Assembly (NCBI GenBank): GCA_037043235.1
Contig: JAWRVZ010000065.1
Coordinates: 2,394,001 to 2,458,000, forward strand
Reading direction: 5' to 3'
Source of the DNA: Rhodeus uyekii
Lineage: Eukaryota; Chordata; Actinopteri; Cypriniformes; Acheilognathidae
Length of the DNA stretch: 64,000 nt
Positions within the stretch are counted from its first letter, which is position 1. Every line of letters begins with the position of its first letter. The notes beneath the pieces were generated by a model. That model did no database searches and had not been told where the DNA came from. It saw nothing but the letters and a program-made list of their open reading frames with translations. Positions 22,120 to 35,951 of this stretch are shown here, one piece after another. The position numbers were made by a program, and so were the translations under genes.

Positions 22120-22562
22120 AGACCTAATAAGACTGTGAGTCAATGAACTCATGGCTCTCTCTGAAACATGGTTAAATAAAACAATTACGAACACCATGAT
22201 ACACATCAAGGGATATAATGTCTTCAGATCAGATCGCACAAAAAAAGGTGGTTGAGTGGCAGTTTGTTAAATCTTAGTTAAGCTGCACTTTGTATTCCAT
22301 CAGTATTGCATCAGCAAGCCGAACTGTTTTGAACTCTTGGAAATTCAATTATTATTTTCAAATGGCCCAGATATTATCGTCATTGGATGTTATCGTCCAC
22401 TGTCAGCGTCAAGTGAAGCTATCACTTCACTTACTGATCTTCTTTACAACTGGACCAATTCAGAGCTGGTTTTACATGGGGACTTAAACTGGGACTGGTC
22501 CCCAAAAATGTCTGATCCCTTCAAGGATATCTGTCACTCTCTTTGCTTAAAAAGTTGATGTA
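22120..22562 (+). pseudogene. LINE endonuclease (APE-type) remnant
   Basis: Across two frames the translation carries the order of motifs of a non-LTR retrotransposon endonuclease: ALSETWL, GYNVFRSDR, a VIGCYRPLSAS block, and ELVLHGDLNWDW, where the GDLN aspartate and asparagine are catalytic in the family. A stop interrupts after KKGG and at least one frameshift follows. RT sequence does not continue directly. The clade is probably a fish L2/CR1/Rex type, but that assignment is from memory of motif style. Confidence 0.7.
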
Positions 22563-23244
22563 AATTTAAATATTTGAATGAGCAAGCCTTTATACAGGAT
22601 ATTTTTTGCGATAGGGATACCCACTATTCTCACTGATACATAATGTTAATTCAGTATGGGATACTTTAAATTCACGTTTTTGAGTATATGCAACAAACAT
22701 GCTCCTTTTAAAAGATTTAGGGTAAGAGACATAAATAGCCCCTGATTTAATGAGTTAATCTCTTGCTGTGGTCACCACATACATCTTTAGGGTGGAAGTT
22801 ACCCTGCAGTAAATCGCCCTTTCTGGAACTCCAGTACAGGTAACTGGGTCCGGCTGACAACTACTGCACCAAGAAGTGAAGAGTTTCCACTTCGGGGTGA
22901 ACAGTTTCCTTGTGGAAGGAGCTCTGGAGAGGAGGAGGGTCTCAACAGCCTTGGTTGAGAGACCAGTCTATGAACTGTGCCTCCTAAGTTCCTCAGCTTC
23001 CACAGTACTGGACAAGGATGAGCTATCAAGCCTCCTGTCTGGAACATCAAGTCCCTCCTGATTGGAATCTCCTATGGAGTTTTGTCGAGGAGAGACGGTA
23101 CATCCGTGAACCATATGGTGAGATGGACCTTGTGCTCCTGGGAGCTCCTGGGAGCAGAGCCATCAGGACAAAAGCATAAGGTAGAACCAGAGTGGACAGT
23201 AAGATGTCTCTTGTGCCAAAACGTCTCCCATATCTGCTCCACCT

Positions 23245-23830
23245 TGGAAGGGAACTGTATAGAAAGAGTTGATTGCTGCTATAAGCACCTGGGCACATGG
23301 CTTGATGAGGTTTTAATATAAATATTAAAAAAATCCATTAAAAAAAAGTTTAGACATAAACTGGATTTTCTCTTTTGTATAAAGAAATTAATTGGTTGGT
23401 TTTTCATGTACTAAAGGAGAAAATGCATATCCTGCTGTTTTTTTTTTTTTTTTGCCAAGGCATCATTAGGCAAATTGCCAACTTCTATTTGTTATCATAT
23501 TATACTTGTAATTATAGGACTAGATCTTCTTCTAAATTACTTTTTACTGTTCCGAGAGCATATTCTGAGTTTGGAAAAACTGCCTTTCCCCATATGCTAG
23601 TATTCTGATGTTAGAAGCACCATCTGTAAATATTTTAGAGATCTTTTACAGTCCTACCTGAATGAAACATGTGTATGCTTTATGTAACTTATTATTATCT
23701 CTGGTTTTGTCTGTTTGTAATTTGTTTTATGTGAAACTTGATGTGCTGCCATTTTGGCTAGAACTTCCTGAAGAGATTTATATATTTTGGGGATTGTTCC
23801 TGGTAAAATAATGGATAAATGAATGTTTTT
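23245..23830 (+). pseudogene. LINE 3' end remnant (RT C-terminus and tail)
   Basis: Near 23260 the frame codes CCYKHLGTWLDE, a typical post-palm motif of fish LINE reverse transcriptases. Near 23520 TRSSSKLLFTVPR with EFGKTAF matches the usual C-terminal segment. The tail at 23740-23830 (GCTGCCATTTTGGC, then GAAGAGATTTATAT, then CCTGGTAAAATAATGG) resembles their conserved 3' end. It is probably the same broken element as the endonuclease at 22120; 22563-23244 between them is rearranged or foreign. Confidence 0.6.
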
Positions 23831-24229
23831 GCAGCTAGTGTGCTGCTTGGCTTGCGTGGACTGTGTGAAAGCAGTACCTTCTTCATAGTGATGGTGTTAT
23901 GTAGTCACCAAAATAATTATGCTTTGAAAAAGGTTTTATTATTGTAATTGTTCTTATTTATCTTATCCTTCATGATTGTGTTTCCTCAAGTCTAGCACTT
24001 TTGTTTTTGTTATTCTTACAGTGGTCATGTTTGTATTTGCTGGATTTGTAAATTGCCACTTATTTTTATTACTTTTTACTTTTATTTTATTACTTTGTTA
24101 CTTATTTTATTATTGGCATTGTTATTTAATATTGTTCTTGTTGTTGTTTTTCTGCTTGATGTATGGGGACCTTGGGTGATTTAAGTCACCTAAAATAAAA
24201 TGTATTATTATTATTACTATTATTATTAT

Positions 24230-24490
24230 TTTATGAGGTTAGGTGAGATAGTATGGAAGCTTGTTTATGCCATGGAATAAAAAATAAAAAAGGTAATTGC
24301 GACTTTGTTACAATCACGACATTGCAACTTTTTTTCTCAGAATTACATGATATAAAGTCACAATTGTGAGAAGTAAAGTCAGAATTGCTTGATGTAAACT
24401 CGCAATTTTGAGAAAAAAAAATGCATGTCCTGCAACTTATTTCTGGCAATTGCAAGTTTACATCTCATAATTCTAAAAACTAATTCGTAA
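24230..24490. repeat. CGCAATT/TCTGAGA-type low-complexity fish repeat
   Basis: Imperfect repeats of the type AATTGCGA, TTTCTCAGAATT and AAGTCACAATTGTGAG in both orientations. Non-coding. Confidence 0.4.
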
Positions 24491-24491
24491 T

Positions 24492-24834
24492 TCTATCTAT
24501 CTATCTGGCTGTCTGTCTTTTTATTTCTATCTGTTTGTCTATCTACCTGTCTACCTGTCTACCTTCTGTCTATTGTCTGTCTATTGTCTGTCTCTTTCTT
24601 TCTATCTATTTGTCTATCTATCTATAATTTCTTTGTTTATATGTCTGTCTGTCTCTTTCTTTCTATCTATTTGCCTATCTATCTATCATTTCTCTGTTTA
24701 TATGTCTGTCTGTCTGTCTCTTTCTTTCTTTCTATTTGCCTATCTATCTATCCTTTCTCTGTTTATATGTCTGTCTGTCTCTTTCTTTCTTTCTATTTGC
24801 CTATCTCTCTCTCTCTATTTATCTCTCTCTCCAG
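24492..24834. repeat. TCTA/TCTG/TTTC tetranucleotide microsatellite
   Basis: Imperfect tetranucleotide repeats with a higher-order unit of about 65 bases (a TCATTTCTCTGTTTATATG-like spacer recurring). Frames in it translate as SIYLS repeats and are artefacts. Confidence 0.85.
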
Positions 24835-27800
24835 CTGAGTTGATCTTTAAGGAGCAAACCTCTTGCAAACCTGAGTATATAGCATTTTCTCACCAATGTT
24901 AGTGCCCTTGTTTCCATGGTGATAAAACTTTCCGTGGTATTGCAGGATATTACAGATATGCTTCTAGATTGACTTTAATGATTGTTTGATTTTCTATTAT
25001 TTGAATACGTTCATATTGATGTTTAAGCTTAAACACTGGGATGTAAAGTATGCTTTGCATATAGGCTAGTTTTTCTCAGACTTTCTCTTGTGACATGAAT
25101 ATATATGTTCAGTGCAGCAGGGTTTTTAGCTGATGTAAAGCTTTTTGGTCAGTTGAGACTGAGTCTGTACATTGACCGAGTTCAGTGATCTAAGCAGTCT
25201 CATTTTAAAAAGATCTATATTTTATCATTAAACCAGTTGGCTTCTCACCAGTTGTCAATACCCATCAGCATGACATTCTTCCATCCAAATAACAGAAAGC
25301 AAACATGTCATAAATCCACTATCAAATCCACTTAACTTGAACACATCCTGACTCTCTGGGGTACCTTATAAGCAAGTATGAGCTTCATATTGCATTGTTG
25401 TTTTAGCCATATACGGATTAAAACGTGATTACACAGACAGCCAACAATGCAGTTTGAGGACTGAAGTAAATAACAGCAAACCCTTAAGCAGCTCAATGAG
25501 AAAAAAATTATCATGTACACATTATCTGTTATGTTCTTATTTTTGTTAGTCTATTTTTACTTAATTTGTTATCAAGTACAATTGGTTACCAAGGTAAAGG
25601 CATGAACAAAATTTATCCTGATGCATGTTTCAACCTGGCCAGTTAACGAAGATTGTTACAGCAACAGCATTCTTTGTACTTGAGATTAATTTAGATATTT
25701 TATGTTGTAGATTTCTGAAATGCTTTAATTCGTAGTAGATAAAAATGAAAAGCTTGATATTCTGAGACGCAAAAACCTCACAGACAGGCTTTCAAGAATT
25801 GAAGTAGAATGCCGAATTGATTTAGTCAAATTGAGCAATCATTGTCATATATTTTTGAACTATATACATTCTTGACTTTAAACTTTTAGAACAAGTGAGG
25901 TGTGAGCTATTCTTTTACAGATGTGTTTGATCCTTCTGCAGTATTTTCTCCTTTTTTATATATTTTTCCCCCTATAGGCATGTAACTACATTACTTTGAC
26001 AACAATTGTATTGACATTTCTCAGTGTACCGCACAATAAAGTGATTTAAAAAGTAGTCTTGTAAGCAAGTTTTATCCCTTGTCCTCACTGGCTAGAAAAG
26101 TCACAAAGCATGCTGGAGCAAAAAGTTAACAAAATGTCTGAATCAGGAAAAATCGTCCCAACATTGGACTGTTCCAATAAACATGCTTTTCAAGTAAAAA
26201 AAGAGAGACATATTACCTTGCATGTCGTAATGGAGTGCCTCAAGGATCCGTGCATGGTCCTCTCAAAATGCTATGCATAAGTGGGTAACTTCTTTCTTTT
26301 GCCTAATACAGTGAAGGAAGGCTATTTAGAAGAATCATGAAGATGCAGTTCGGCCATAGCTAAACCATTTTTCCTATTTCACATTATCACCCACACGGCA
26401 TCCAATGGTACATTTACTACATACGTCCCATGAAATTCTCGCCTTTCTCATTATGCTAAATACCAAACAAAGACAGAAACAGCCTCTTGGGAGCCATTAG
26501 GCTGACCATGATTGGTGGCTTTCCATTTCCTGTGCCTTCAACCAGAGATAGCGAGTATTCCATAATTCAGCTCCATCCTGCACACTTCCTTGTGGTTTAT
26601 TGCATCTCATGAGTGACACACAGCCGGTTATTATTCACTGGGTCTTCTCCCGAGCGTACTACACCTCTGCACTGTCACTTGAAGCCTTGGAAGTGTATAT
26701 GGCCATAGGCCAGGTAATACTCCATGGTTTCCTGAAAAGTAATCACTGGTGGCCCTGTGGGCATTTTAGTGAGAGAGCACTACATTTCCACACCAGATGT
26801 GCTCTGGGAACGGCCATCCAACTTCTTTACGTCTGGGACTAGTCTAAATGTGTAGTGTCTGCCAATTAGTCTACACGTTATGTCACACTGTTAACTAATT
26901 ATAGCTAAACTGACATGTTCTAATGTCACTGGGTGTAAATGGTTTACAGAATGGCTTTTAAAGGGACAGGATTTGGTATCAGCTACTCATCTCATGCTAG
27001 ATCTCTTTTTCTTGCATGTAACACATTAGGGGAATTGTGAAGATTATTTTGCAGCCCAGACCTATTGGAAAAACGTGCCTGTGGTGATATTTCTGTAAAA
27101 GTATAATATGTTGCTTCTTTTAGTATTTGAGACAATTCTAAAGTGAAATGTCACTTGTTCGGCTTTATCCTAAATGTTTTTTTTTATTACATTGGTTGTT
27201 GTACGTATTGCGGCAGTTTGGAAATACATTCTGGTGAATAACATTCTATTTAGACTAAACCCTACCCTAAACATAATAGCTTGTGTGCAAACTAGATAAA
27301 ATCCATTTGCTTAAACAACATGCCATTGCATCTTGCTTCTATAAGTCTTTGAGCTGTTATATTGTGACTTGTGTTTAATAGGACGTGTACCAGATCACTT
27401 TGAATCAAGGAAATGCTGTTCAATCTGCAACCATATTTGCAGATATTTTAGGACATCCAAGACCAAGTCCTGTCTATTTGAATGGCGGAATCCTAAAATT
27501 TGAAAAACTCTTTTGCTGAACTCACATTTAAATAACACAGCAACAAATAATACACAACAAATAGCAACAGAATATGACATTAATTGTACTGTAAATGTAG
27601 CTTCTTATGCTCAATTAGTGTTTAAAACAAGCTTAGGGTTCAACGGGAAACAGTGCTTCTAATGACAGATGCAGATTACGCAATGACTTTAACAATCAAC
27701 AATTGGCGTTTTTGTTTAGAAGGTAAGACGTATTCTGCCATATTGCGCATTGGAGTTTCTCCCAAGTAATAGAAGTGCACCATCTTTGTGTATCTATAGT

Positions 27801-27881
27801 CTTTATTTGAACTTCTAGTTGTGTTGTACCAGATGAGAAACTGAGCATGTCAGAAAAGCTACACACATGGAGCTGGTTATG
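24835..27881. other. Non-coding DNA
   Basis: No gene supported. 26220-26900 is more balanced in composition and may be unique sequence, but I see no exon with good splice sites. Confidence 0.5.
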
Positions 27882-28242
27882 TATGGAAGCCCATTACCGC
27901 CAAAAAAAAAATCATGCATGAAATCATGACATAATTAGCTCGATAATTAGCAAGACAAAGTCACAATTTCGATATAGTAAGTCATAATTTTGACATAGCA
28001 ACTTATAAGTATGACTTTTTATCTCATAATTTTGACTTAGTAAATTGCTTAAACCATTTGGATCAATGTGCTCGCAAGACAAAGTCATAATTTCGACATA
28101 GCAAGTCATAATTTTGACTTTTTATCTCTTAATTTTGACTTAAGTCATAATTATGATTCAGTCATAATTCCGACTTAGTATGTCATAATTTCGAGTTTTC
28201 ATGCGCTTTTTTTTTCTTATGTGGCGGAAATGGGCTTTCATA
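27882..28242. mobile_element. Palindrome-ended MITE (TATGGAAGCCC family), copy A
   Basis: Ends TATGGAAGCCCATTACCGCC and GGCGGAAATGGGCTTTCATA are inverted repeats. The direct repeat GGTTATG flanks it at 27875-27881 and 28243-28249, a probable 7-bp target duplication. The interior is a low-complexity AAGTCATAATTTCGACATAG repeat. 361 bp. Confidence 0.65.
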
Positions 28243-31200
28243 GGTTATGTGATGCAACATCAAAATATTTGCTTACAAGTCATGCACTATATGGTAAAAG
28301 TGTTTTTGAGGTCCCAGCAAAGTTTTGTGTAAGAAACCGTGGAAAAATACGTGTTTAATCTATGCCATAATCAAAATATTTGTGAAAAGGAATATAAAAA
28401 AATAGTTTTACCTGGAGATTTTACCTTTTATTGAGATTTGTTCATTGTTTCAAATGTAAGTAGAGGCATGGTTTCCATGTTATTATTTCAAGTACTTCTG
28501 TTATATAATCTTATAAGCTAGTGAGGACTTAATTTAGATGGTGTATCAGGAAAACTTGCACATGGAAGCATCAGAATCAACCAGGTGAATACAACTTATT
28601 TCTATTCAGTCAGCAGAAAACTATGTGATACAGGGAGAAAATAATTGCTTAAACAGAGCATTTGTAGACCATAATTACTCAGTCAGCACTATAATGAATA
28701 TGTCATTTAATGTTCTGCTGCTGTATGGACGACTACTGTCAGAATGCAAGATGAGCCAAATCCTCCAAAGGACTTTGGGTCAGATTCAAAGCTGGTGCTC
28801 GCTGAATGAAAAGTTATATAAATCTAAATGATAAGCAGATGTAATACCTCTGAGAGAGACATTATATTAGCCCCAGGAGAAAAATAGCATTGTGGAGTTG
28901 TTGTTTTTTCTTCATCATAGTTGGTTAGATGAGTATTATTGTCACATTGTTGTGATTACCAAGGATCTACTGTGAAGACTCCCCCGACTCGCATCAAATG
29001 TGAGAGAGGACCAATCAAACAATAGTAGAATTCAGTGTCACTCTCTTGAGAACAATTTGAGCTGTGGCCTGTGACTCCAAAGAGATGATATTGCCACATG
29101 TACAAAGGAGCCATGATGAGGGCGTTCTCATATTGCTCTGTCAAAAGCAGGCCAGCATATTTGTAAAAATTTGTTATGACACCTCTGGTGGCTGGAGATT
29201 CAACAATACAAAGTTATCAGACTGGAAGGTGTAAGAATGTAATTCTCAGATTCTTGGAGGAATAACCTTGCATCGTTTTTGTTTTTTCTTCTTTCTTTTT
29301 TTTGTTTTTTTGTAGACCTGCATCTGTATTTAGAAAAAATAGCTTGATTTATTTTTGTATACTTCATTCATCCATAAAATATGTAATATGTAATAGTTAA
29401 GCTGCCCTGTTTGTTATTTTATCTATTTTAGTTTTTGAAAGCTATGGGACAAACCTAAATGATTTCTCTAGTAATCGACCAGCTACCAATTGAACTTAAC
29501 CCAAAACAATTATTTTAGGAAGTAATACTTGTTTGTGCACTCGAAACTTTAGCAACTTTAGCTTTTGTTTAGCTTCTAAACTCATAAGGTTAACATTTCA
29601 ACGTCTATACAGTTTTATAACTAGAAATCCATGGAAATGAAACTGCTATTTTGTCCTGTATATTCTGGACCCAACATAAAGAAAACAATGTTTTGTAGTC
29701 AGCTTTATATATGCTTTTTTGACAAGCTCTATTTTCTAAATAATTTTTCCCTCAAACCTGAGTGACTATTTTTCCCTTACACAAGACACAATTAAAGTTT
29801 GAAATTACTTGGCCGAAATGTTGAAACCACGGAAAAGAGGCGGTTATTTTCCCATTATACTTGCTGTGGCGTTCCATCAGCTGGGTTTGGATTGCCTCCT
29901 AAACTGCACATAAAACAGCTGCATAAGAAACTGCACAATTATGGAAGCCATCTGGAATAATAACGCTGGAGAATGAATATGATTAACGCTAAAATAAACA
30001 GATGGCAAAGTGTTAGATTGCTGTTCGACAAGCACATACTGAGAGCCAACCTTAAGCCCAATTATACATGCAGGACTCGGCTAGTGAAGACGGGCTGGGG
30101 AATGGAGGGCTGCTAATTGAAGCCATCACTGCAGGGCGATTGTAAGACTAGATTCGCTAAACAACACCGATCATGCGTCTGGTCACCTGTCAACCCCTCG
30201 AGAGGTGAAAAAAGACTGTATACTTAGCGATATTGTTGTAGATGTGATGTGTAAAGGTTCCTTGACAAGACGTCAAAGTGTACAACGGCTTATGAACATC
30301 ATATCGCAATGAGCTGTCAGAATCGCGAGCCATCATGGGATTGGATTAAAAACAATTATCCTCCAAGAAAGATGGAGGAGGTTTCAACAATAGCAGACGG
30401 TGTTGACTATTCCTTTGCCGTGAGACTTTGCACGCTTTCTATTATGAGGTCAATGTGCGTGCACACCTTTGTGGTTTTATCCTTTTTTCGGCATGTTAAG
30501 ATTAATGCAAGACATGCCAGACACTCCAAAATCCTTAGAGGAAGCTGCACAAAGATGATCTGGAAGGTATTGGAGAAGTTGGTAATTGACTTGTGGGGGA
30601 TGACAATGGTGGGCGGTGGATGAATGAATCTTGTTTCTGTTCTGAGACTAAAGTGTAGTCTTTTCTTCCTGAGAATGAAAACAACAACTGAAATTGTATC
30701 CTGGCCTTTCCATAAAAGCCCAAACCTCTTGTTCACCTTGCAGCTGAGCAATCTTTTTTTTTTTTTTACCTTGTTTGAGGCACAATCTTGAGTCAGTCTG
30801 CCTTTGCAAACACATGAACTTGACGAACAAAGTATGAAACTTAATAGAATTTTGTTGTTTTGTTTTGTTTGTTGTGCACTGAAAGTCAATTGGGTTCCAG
30901 TAATTTTTTTGTTAATTTTACAGACAAAAATCGTTTTTTGTGTTAAGGAGAATAGTTTCAGTCATACAGGTTTGGAACGACATGAGGGTGAATAAATAAT
31001 GTCTGAAATTTCATTATTGTGTCAACTTTCCGTTTAAGCTTGTGATGATTTGCAATACTTTTGAACATGTGAAATCAGTGGGCAGATGGGTAAGAAAACA
31101 TCTTTTTATACTGAGAAACAAGAAAACATCTTTTTATAGTGCTTGTTTCTCTCTACGTGTAATTTATTATTTTGACTCCTACACTTTTGCCACAAGCTGT

Positions 31201-31784
31201 CATTAACTGATGCATGGCTAATACGTTGTTCCTAGTAATCCATCAAAATGCTTAAGTATTCATGATAGCAATGCAGGAAAGTGTACTCGCATACTTCTCT
31301 CCTCGGTCCCAGATCTAGCGACGTGCTTGCATAAATCTTCCTGAGTGAACTCTGGTGATAGCCAGATAGGCACAGGCTTCAAAGGCTCAGAAGCTTTCAT
31401 ACTGTTTATGAAAAAATAGATCCACTCTTGAGAGCCAATGCCCACCTTCATGTTGACATGTTATAGAAGGATCATATATATATAGGCCTCAGTGCATTGC
31501 AGATTTTTCAAAAATATTCATTGAAAAACACAAATTCAAAAATACCGCCATATCAACAGGCGTATTGCGGAAGCAGCGTTGCTTCATCGTGATGCGAGAG
31601 AAATGGTTTCCCAGGATGCCAGACAAAGACAGAAACACTCTCAGAGGCTTTGTACACGCCCACGGCACTCAGACAAGCACGTGATTGGTTCCCGGCGCGA
31701 GATCGACCAATGAGAGCACGAGTGGAGTGGGAGCCTCTTCGCCTCTGAGGGATAGATTATGACCAAATATTTCTGGCCACCTGC
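28243..31784. other. Non-coding DNA with one truncated hairpin-MITE end
   Basis: 30958-31040 matches the right end of the hairpin MITE family (CAGGTTTGGAACGACATGAGG). Elsewhere I see no feature; 29930-30200 has balanced composition but no supported function. Confidence 0.45.
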
Positions 31785-31990
31785 CTAATATGCAGTTGGT
31801 CTTCCGTGCGCTGCCGAAATGGTGCTGACCCAATGAGGCATAGACTTTAAAAGAACCAGAAGGTGTCCTGTGTCTGGCATCAAGACGTTTGCAACAGATC
31901 CTTCAAATCCTGTAAGTTGCAAAGCAGAGTCAGGGTGGATCGAACTTGTTGGTCCAGCACATCCCACAGCTGCCCAATTTTACTAAGATC
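31785..31990. repeat. Probable dispersed repeat fragment
   Basis: The stretch with GGCATCAAGACGTTTGCAAC, CCTGTAAGTTGCAAAG and CAGCACATCCCACAGCTG resembles a repeat I know from several fish genomes, but I cannot name its class. Ends not determined. Confidence 0.3.
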
Positions 31991-34900
31991 TATTCTTCAG
32001 GAATCAACTATTCTAATCAAGCAATCAAGAACAGTTCTTGGTTGGACTAGACCTCTGAGAGTTAGAGAATCTTCAGGAGACTTGAGGAGATTTATGAGAA
32101 CATTTTAGCCCATCATTGTCAAATCATAAATACATCTGTGCAATAACAATGTCATCTCAACACCAGATCTTTGTTTACGTTTTTTTCTAATCTGATTGTC
32201 GGAAATTAAATTGTCTGATCTTTCCATGCTGTTTATTACCAAGACTTGATGTGATTGTTTCATCTGTGTTGTATTTCCTACACCCTCAGATGATTGAAAT
32301 GATCTTTCATCCATTAACTGATTAAAAGAGAGCTGTTTTGTCATCCGTGGTTTTACATGTATGGCATTTATAATTATAAGCATGGAACATAAACCGGAAT
32401 GTGTTAATTAAGACATGGAATCACAGTGGAATCTTTGTCTGCAGGCTTATAATTGGAGACAATGTTTTCGGATTAGTCTCATTTCTAATGATCAGTGAAA
32501 CCCAATTGGGAAATATACTATATGCATAGTAAAAATCTAGACATAGATGAAGAAAAAGAGAGAACAGGGAGAATGCCCTACTCCAAAAGTCTCCATAGTT
32601 TGATTAAATATTAAACACTGCATGAACCAGCATGTCAGAGATGAAAACCGTCAGCAGAGCTCAACCGATTAATAACACTGGGATTTTTATTGAGATATGG
32701 GTGGAAAATTAAAACATATTATTTGTTTAAACATCATTTTGTGAAGTTACTGGAATGTGAAATACTAATCACATGTACTACATAAGTTTAGAAAGAATTA
32801 AATGAATACTCTAAATATAAATGAGTCGATGATCTGAAACTGTTTTGTTCTAGGTCTAATATTTTGTGTAGAAAATACAATTCACTTAGCTTGAGTCATC
32901 CAAAGTAAATAAATAAAACCTGAATCAACATGGGCTTGGCTTTTCAGATAACTGAGGGATTTTGAATGTTGTAAAAGGAGATGATGGTGTTTATATTACT
33001 CAACAGGTTTTTATTGAACGGATAAATTACCATATGTAGCTCTCTAACATTGAGATCATTGTAAAGCATAATCTATTGTGAAATGTTATATCATTGAGGT
33101 TCTTGTAGCGCTGTACTGGAATTTATATCAATATATCATCAGCTACTCAGCCTGAGATCCTTTTCATCTAAACTGGTTATATCTCTTAAGCCCATACTGT
33201 AAACAAAAATATAACATAACGCCAACAGTAGCTTACTAAAGTAGTTATACAGTAGAATACTGTAAAATAAGTATTATACAGTTAAATACTGTTTTACTAT
33301 TTAAATTTGCACCAGGCTAATATTTTCCCAGAATTCATTGTTAATCTACTGTACACAGCTTTTACAGTAGGAAACTTGAATATTGTAAAAACGACAAATC
33401 ATTAAAGTAATAGGTTTTGTTTTTTAACCACTAGAGTGCCAAAAGTTGCATGGTGTACCTTTAAAATACACTATAATATACTGTAATATTTAATGTTACA
33501 GTTCTATAATTAAGTGTATGAAACCAATTTGAAGAATACAAATACATTGTAAATGGTTGCTGAATTGTATAGACACTCAAATTATGATAAACCAATCAGA
33601 ACTTTCAAAATCACTACACAGAGTGGCGACTGCTATGGGTTTAACTAAAGTATCATAAAATTCTTAGCTTCCACACACATTGAACTAATTCAATCCTCTG
33701 GGTTCAGTCTAATTACTCTACCGCAATGATTTCCTCAAAACAGAACTGTAAATGCATTATTCTAATGGTGCTTTTGCAGTAATATTACTCACGGATGTTT
33801 CTCACTCATAATGGGATATTAGCTGTGTGTCATAACAAGTGATGCAGAGTACACTGAGCCTCTCATAATGACAATGTTTAAGAAAGCTGAATTAAAAAGC
33901 ACAGCTGCAAAAACTAAAGTGGAAAATGATGTTTACCCATAATATAATATCTTAGTTTTCACAGTTTAATAAAATCATAATATATTAATTGCTGGACTTC
34001 ATTGTTTTTCACCAGAACGACCTAAACGACCTATTTTGCTTGGAAATAGAGCTTTGTCTAACATTCTTGCAAGGTTCTTTCAAAGTTATGAAGAAAGAAC
34101 CTTTCCACATTTTTTCAATTAAGGTAGTAGAATCTTTTTTTCAGATTTATCTGGTCTTTAATATTTTCCAAATGTCCGCACAAAAAAAAAAAAACATAAT
34201 GTTTTTTTTTAAAACAATTTGTCTTTGTCTCTATTTTTGTATTTTCGTAATGTTTCTAGTTTTAGAATGTTCAGCGAACATTCAAATTTAATGTTCCCTT
34301 AACATTTGCATAACCAAAACAACAACAAAAAACAGTTATGAACAGATGTTTTTTTCTAGTAAGGTTAATAGAATGTTCATTTAATGATATTCTCAAAACA
34401 ATAGCACAAAAATTTAATTTTCCATAACTTAAGGGGAAAACGTTCTTATGTGGTAAAATGTCCAGCTGGGTTTGTTCCTTTATTTAGATGAAAGAGTTTA
34501 ATTCTCTTTCTTTGGCATTTGTCTGCATTCACTTTTTGAGTGTCCTAGAACTGCTAAAAAATGAATCACTTGAAAAGACCTCAACAGTGTCACCTATCTG
34601 CTTTTGAGGAGAGGTTACCCTCCTGTTGTTTTGAAGAAAGCGCCTCTGCATTACCAGCAAGACGGTGAGGTTCACCTTTTTGCCTATATTCTCTATTTGT
34701 CTCCAAATAACAGATTTTTCGCAGATGCCTACCTCTGTGTCCTTGATGAATTTAACTCCCATCTCCAGATGGAAGGTTATAGGAACAAGACACATAAAAG
34801 AAATAGTGTGGGCTTTATAGCTTTCAGTTTAATGATGTCCAAAGGACCAAGGACTGAACTCAATCGATAACATGTATCATTTCTAGTCATTTGTCATTGA

Positions 34901-35103
34901 TGTAATGTCTCTGGCAGTTGCCAGTCCATCAACACAAGCATGGTCACACACATGACGTCAAGATGTAACAGAAGGCTTTTGTTTCTGGCTATTTCGAACA
35001 CACTTTAATTAATAGCATATTCCAGTTTATGAATACATGACTCTTATGAATCCAGTGACGATGCAACTATACCACATTTGGTCTCAAATAGAAGATTACA
35101 GTA
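31991..35103. other. Non-coding DNA, AT-rich
   Basis: 33190-33520 is rich in TACTGTA palindromes and probably a degenerate repeat. No gene supported. Confidence 0.45.
34055..34320. repeat. Dispersed repeat shared with 44673-44815
   Basis: Both copies contain a TTCTTGCAAGGTT or TCTTGCAAGGTT start, a CAAAGTTATGAA block and end with CCCTTAACATTTGCATAAC or CCCTTAACATTCGTATAAC. Non-coding family of unknown class. Confidence 0.5.
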
Positions 35104-35951
35104 CAGTGGAATCCGGTTATGTCGACGGCCTCTGGGGTTGCAAAAAAGCATTGAGATAACCGAGGATCGAGAAAACCAAAAGCCAATATGGTGATTTGTT
35201 TGATGAAGCGATCGGCATGCTATAAAAATGTACATACACTGTATATGTTTGCTAACAACAAAAGGCATATGTGCATCAACTAACAGCAGAGATTTACCAG
35301 TATACAATAAAAAACACCTTCCATTCTCAATACAAACCTTTACTTATATTCTCCAACATTGCAAACACAATGATCGCTCACAGCGAAAACAGTCACAACA
35401 CACATAAACACATTTGCTCATAACACAGTCATTTCGCTCTGACACAGTTCTGAGAAGTATTGCACACGTGGTTACTATGGTTTCTTTACAAACTCTAAAA
35501 TGCTTTGTTGCTTTTTGCCTTTAACGGTCTGCTTGGAAACAAATGCTTCTAAGCTTCTATCAGTATCGACGTCTTTGTCGATGTCAATGTAATCTGGGAA
35601 TTCCTGGACAATGATGCTAACTCCTGCGCCTCCTCTTCCAAGAATAGCATCTAGAAGGCTTTATTTTTCCGCCACTTCTGCGAGTTCTTCTGCGGCTGCG
35701 CGGCACTGTATGTGCAACGGGAACTCAGCGCATACGCAGTGAACTAGGTACGATCATTAGTCACGAGATAACCATGTGAAGTGGCAAATTTGTCTCTCTT
35801 TTGTGCTCAAGATATTAGGGTTCGGCGACATAATCAACATAACCAATAAGAAAATTCTAAGACAAATAGGTAGTTTGGCAGTTCCACTTCAAAAACGACG
35901 ACATAATAGGGTTGGCGAGTTAACTGAGGTCGAGATAAGTGGACTCCACTG
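35104..35951. mobile_element. Tigger/pogo-like MITE 5 (divergent)
   Basis: Starts CAGTGGAATCCGGTTATGTC and ends GATAAGTGGACTCCACTG. TA flanks directly on the left and after one extra G on the right. Inner repeats (GAGATAACCGAGG against TAACTGAGGTCGAGATAAG) support inverted ends. 848 bp, no transposase. Confidence 0.7.
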
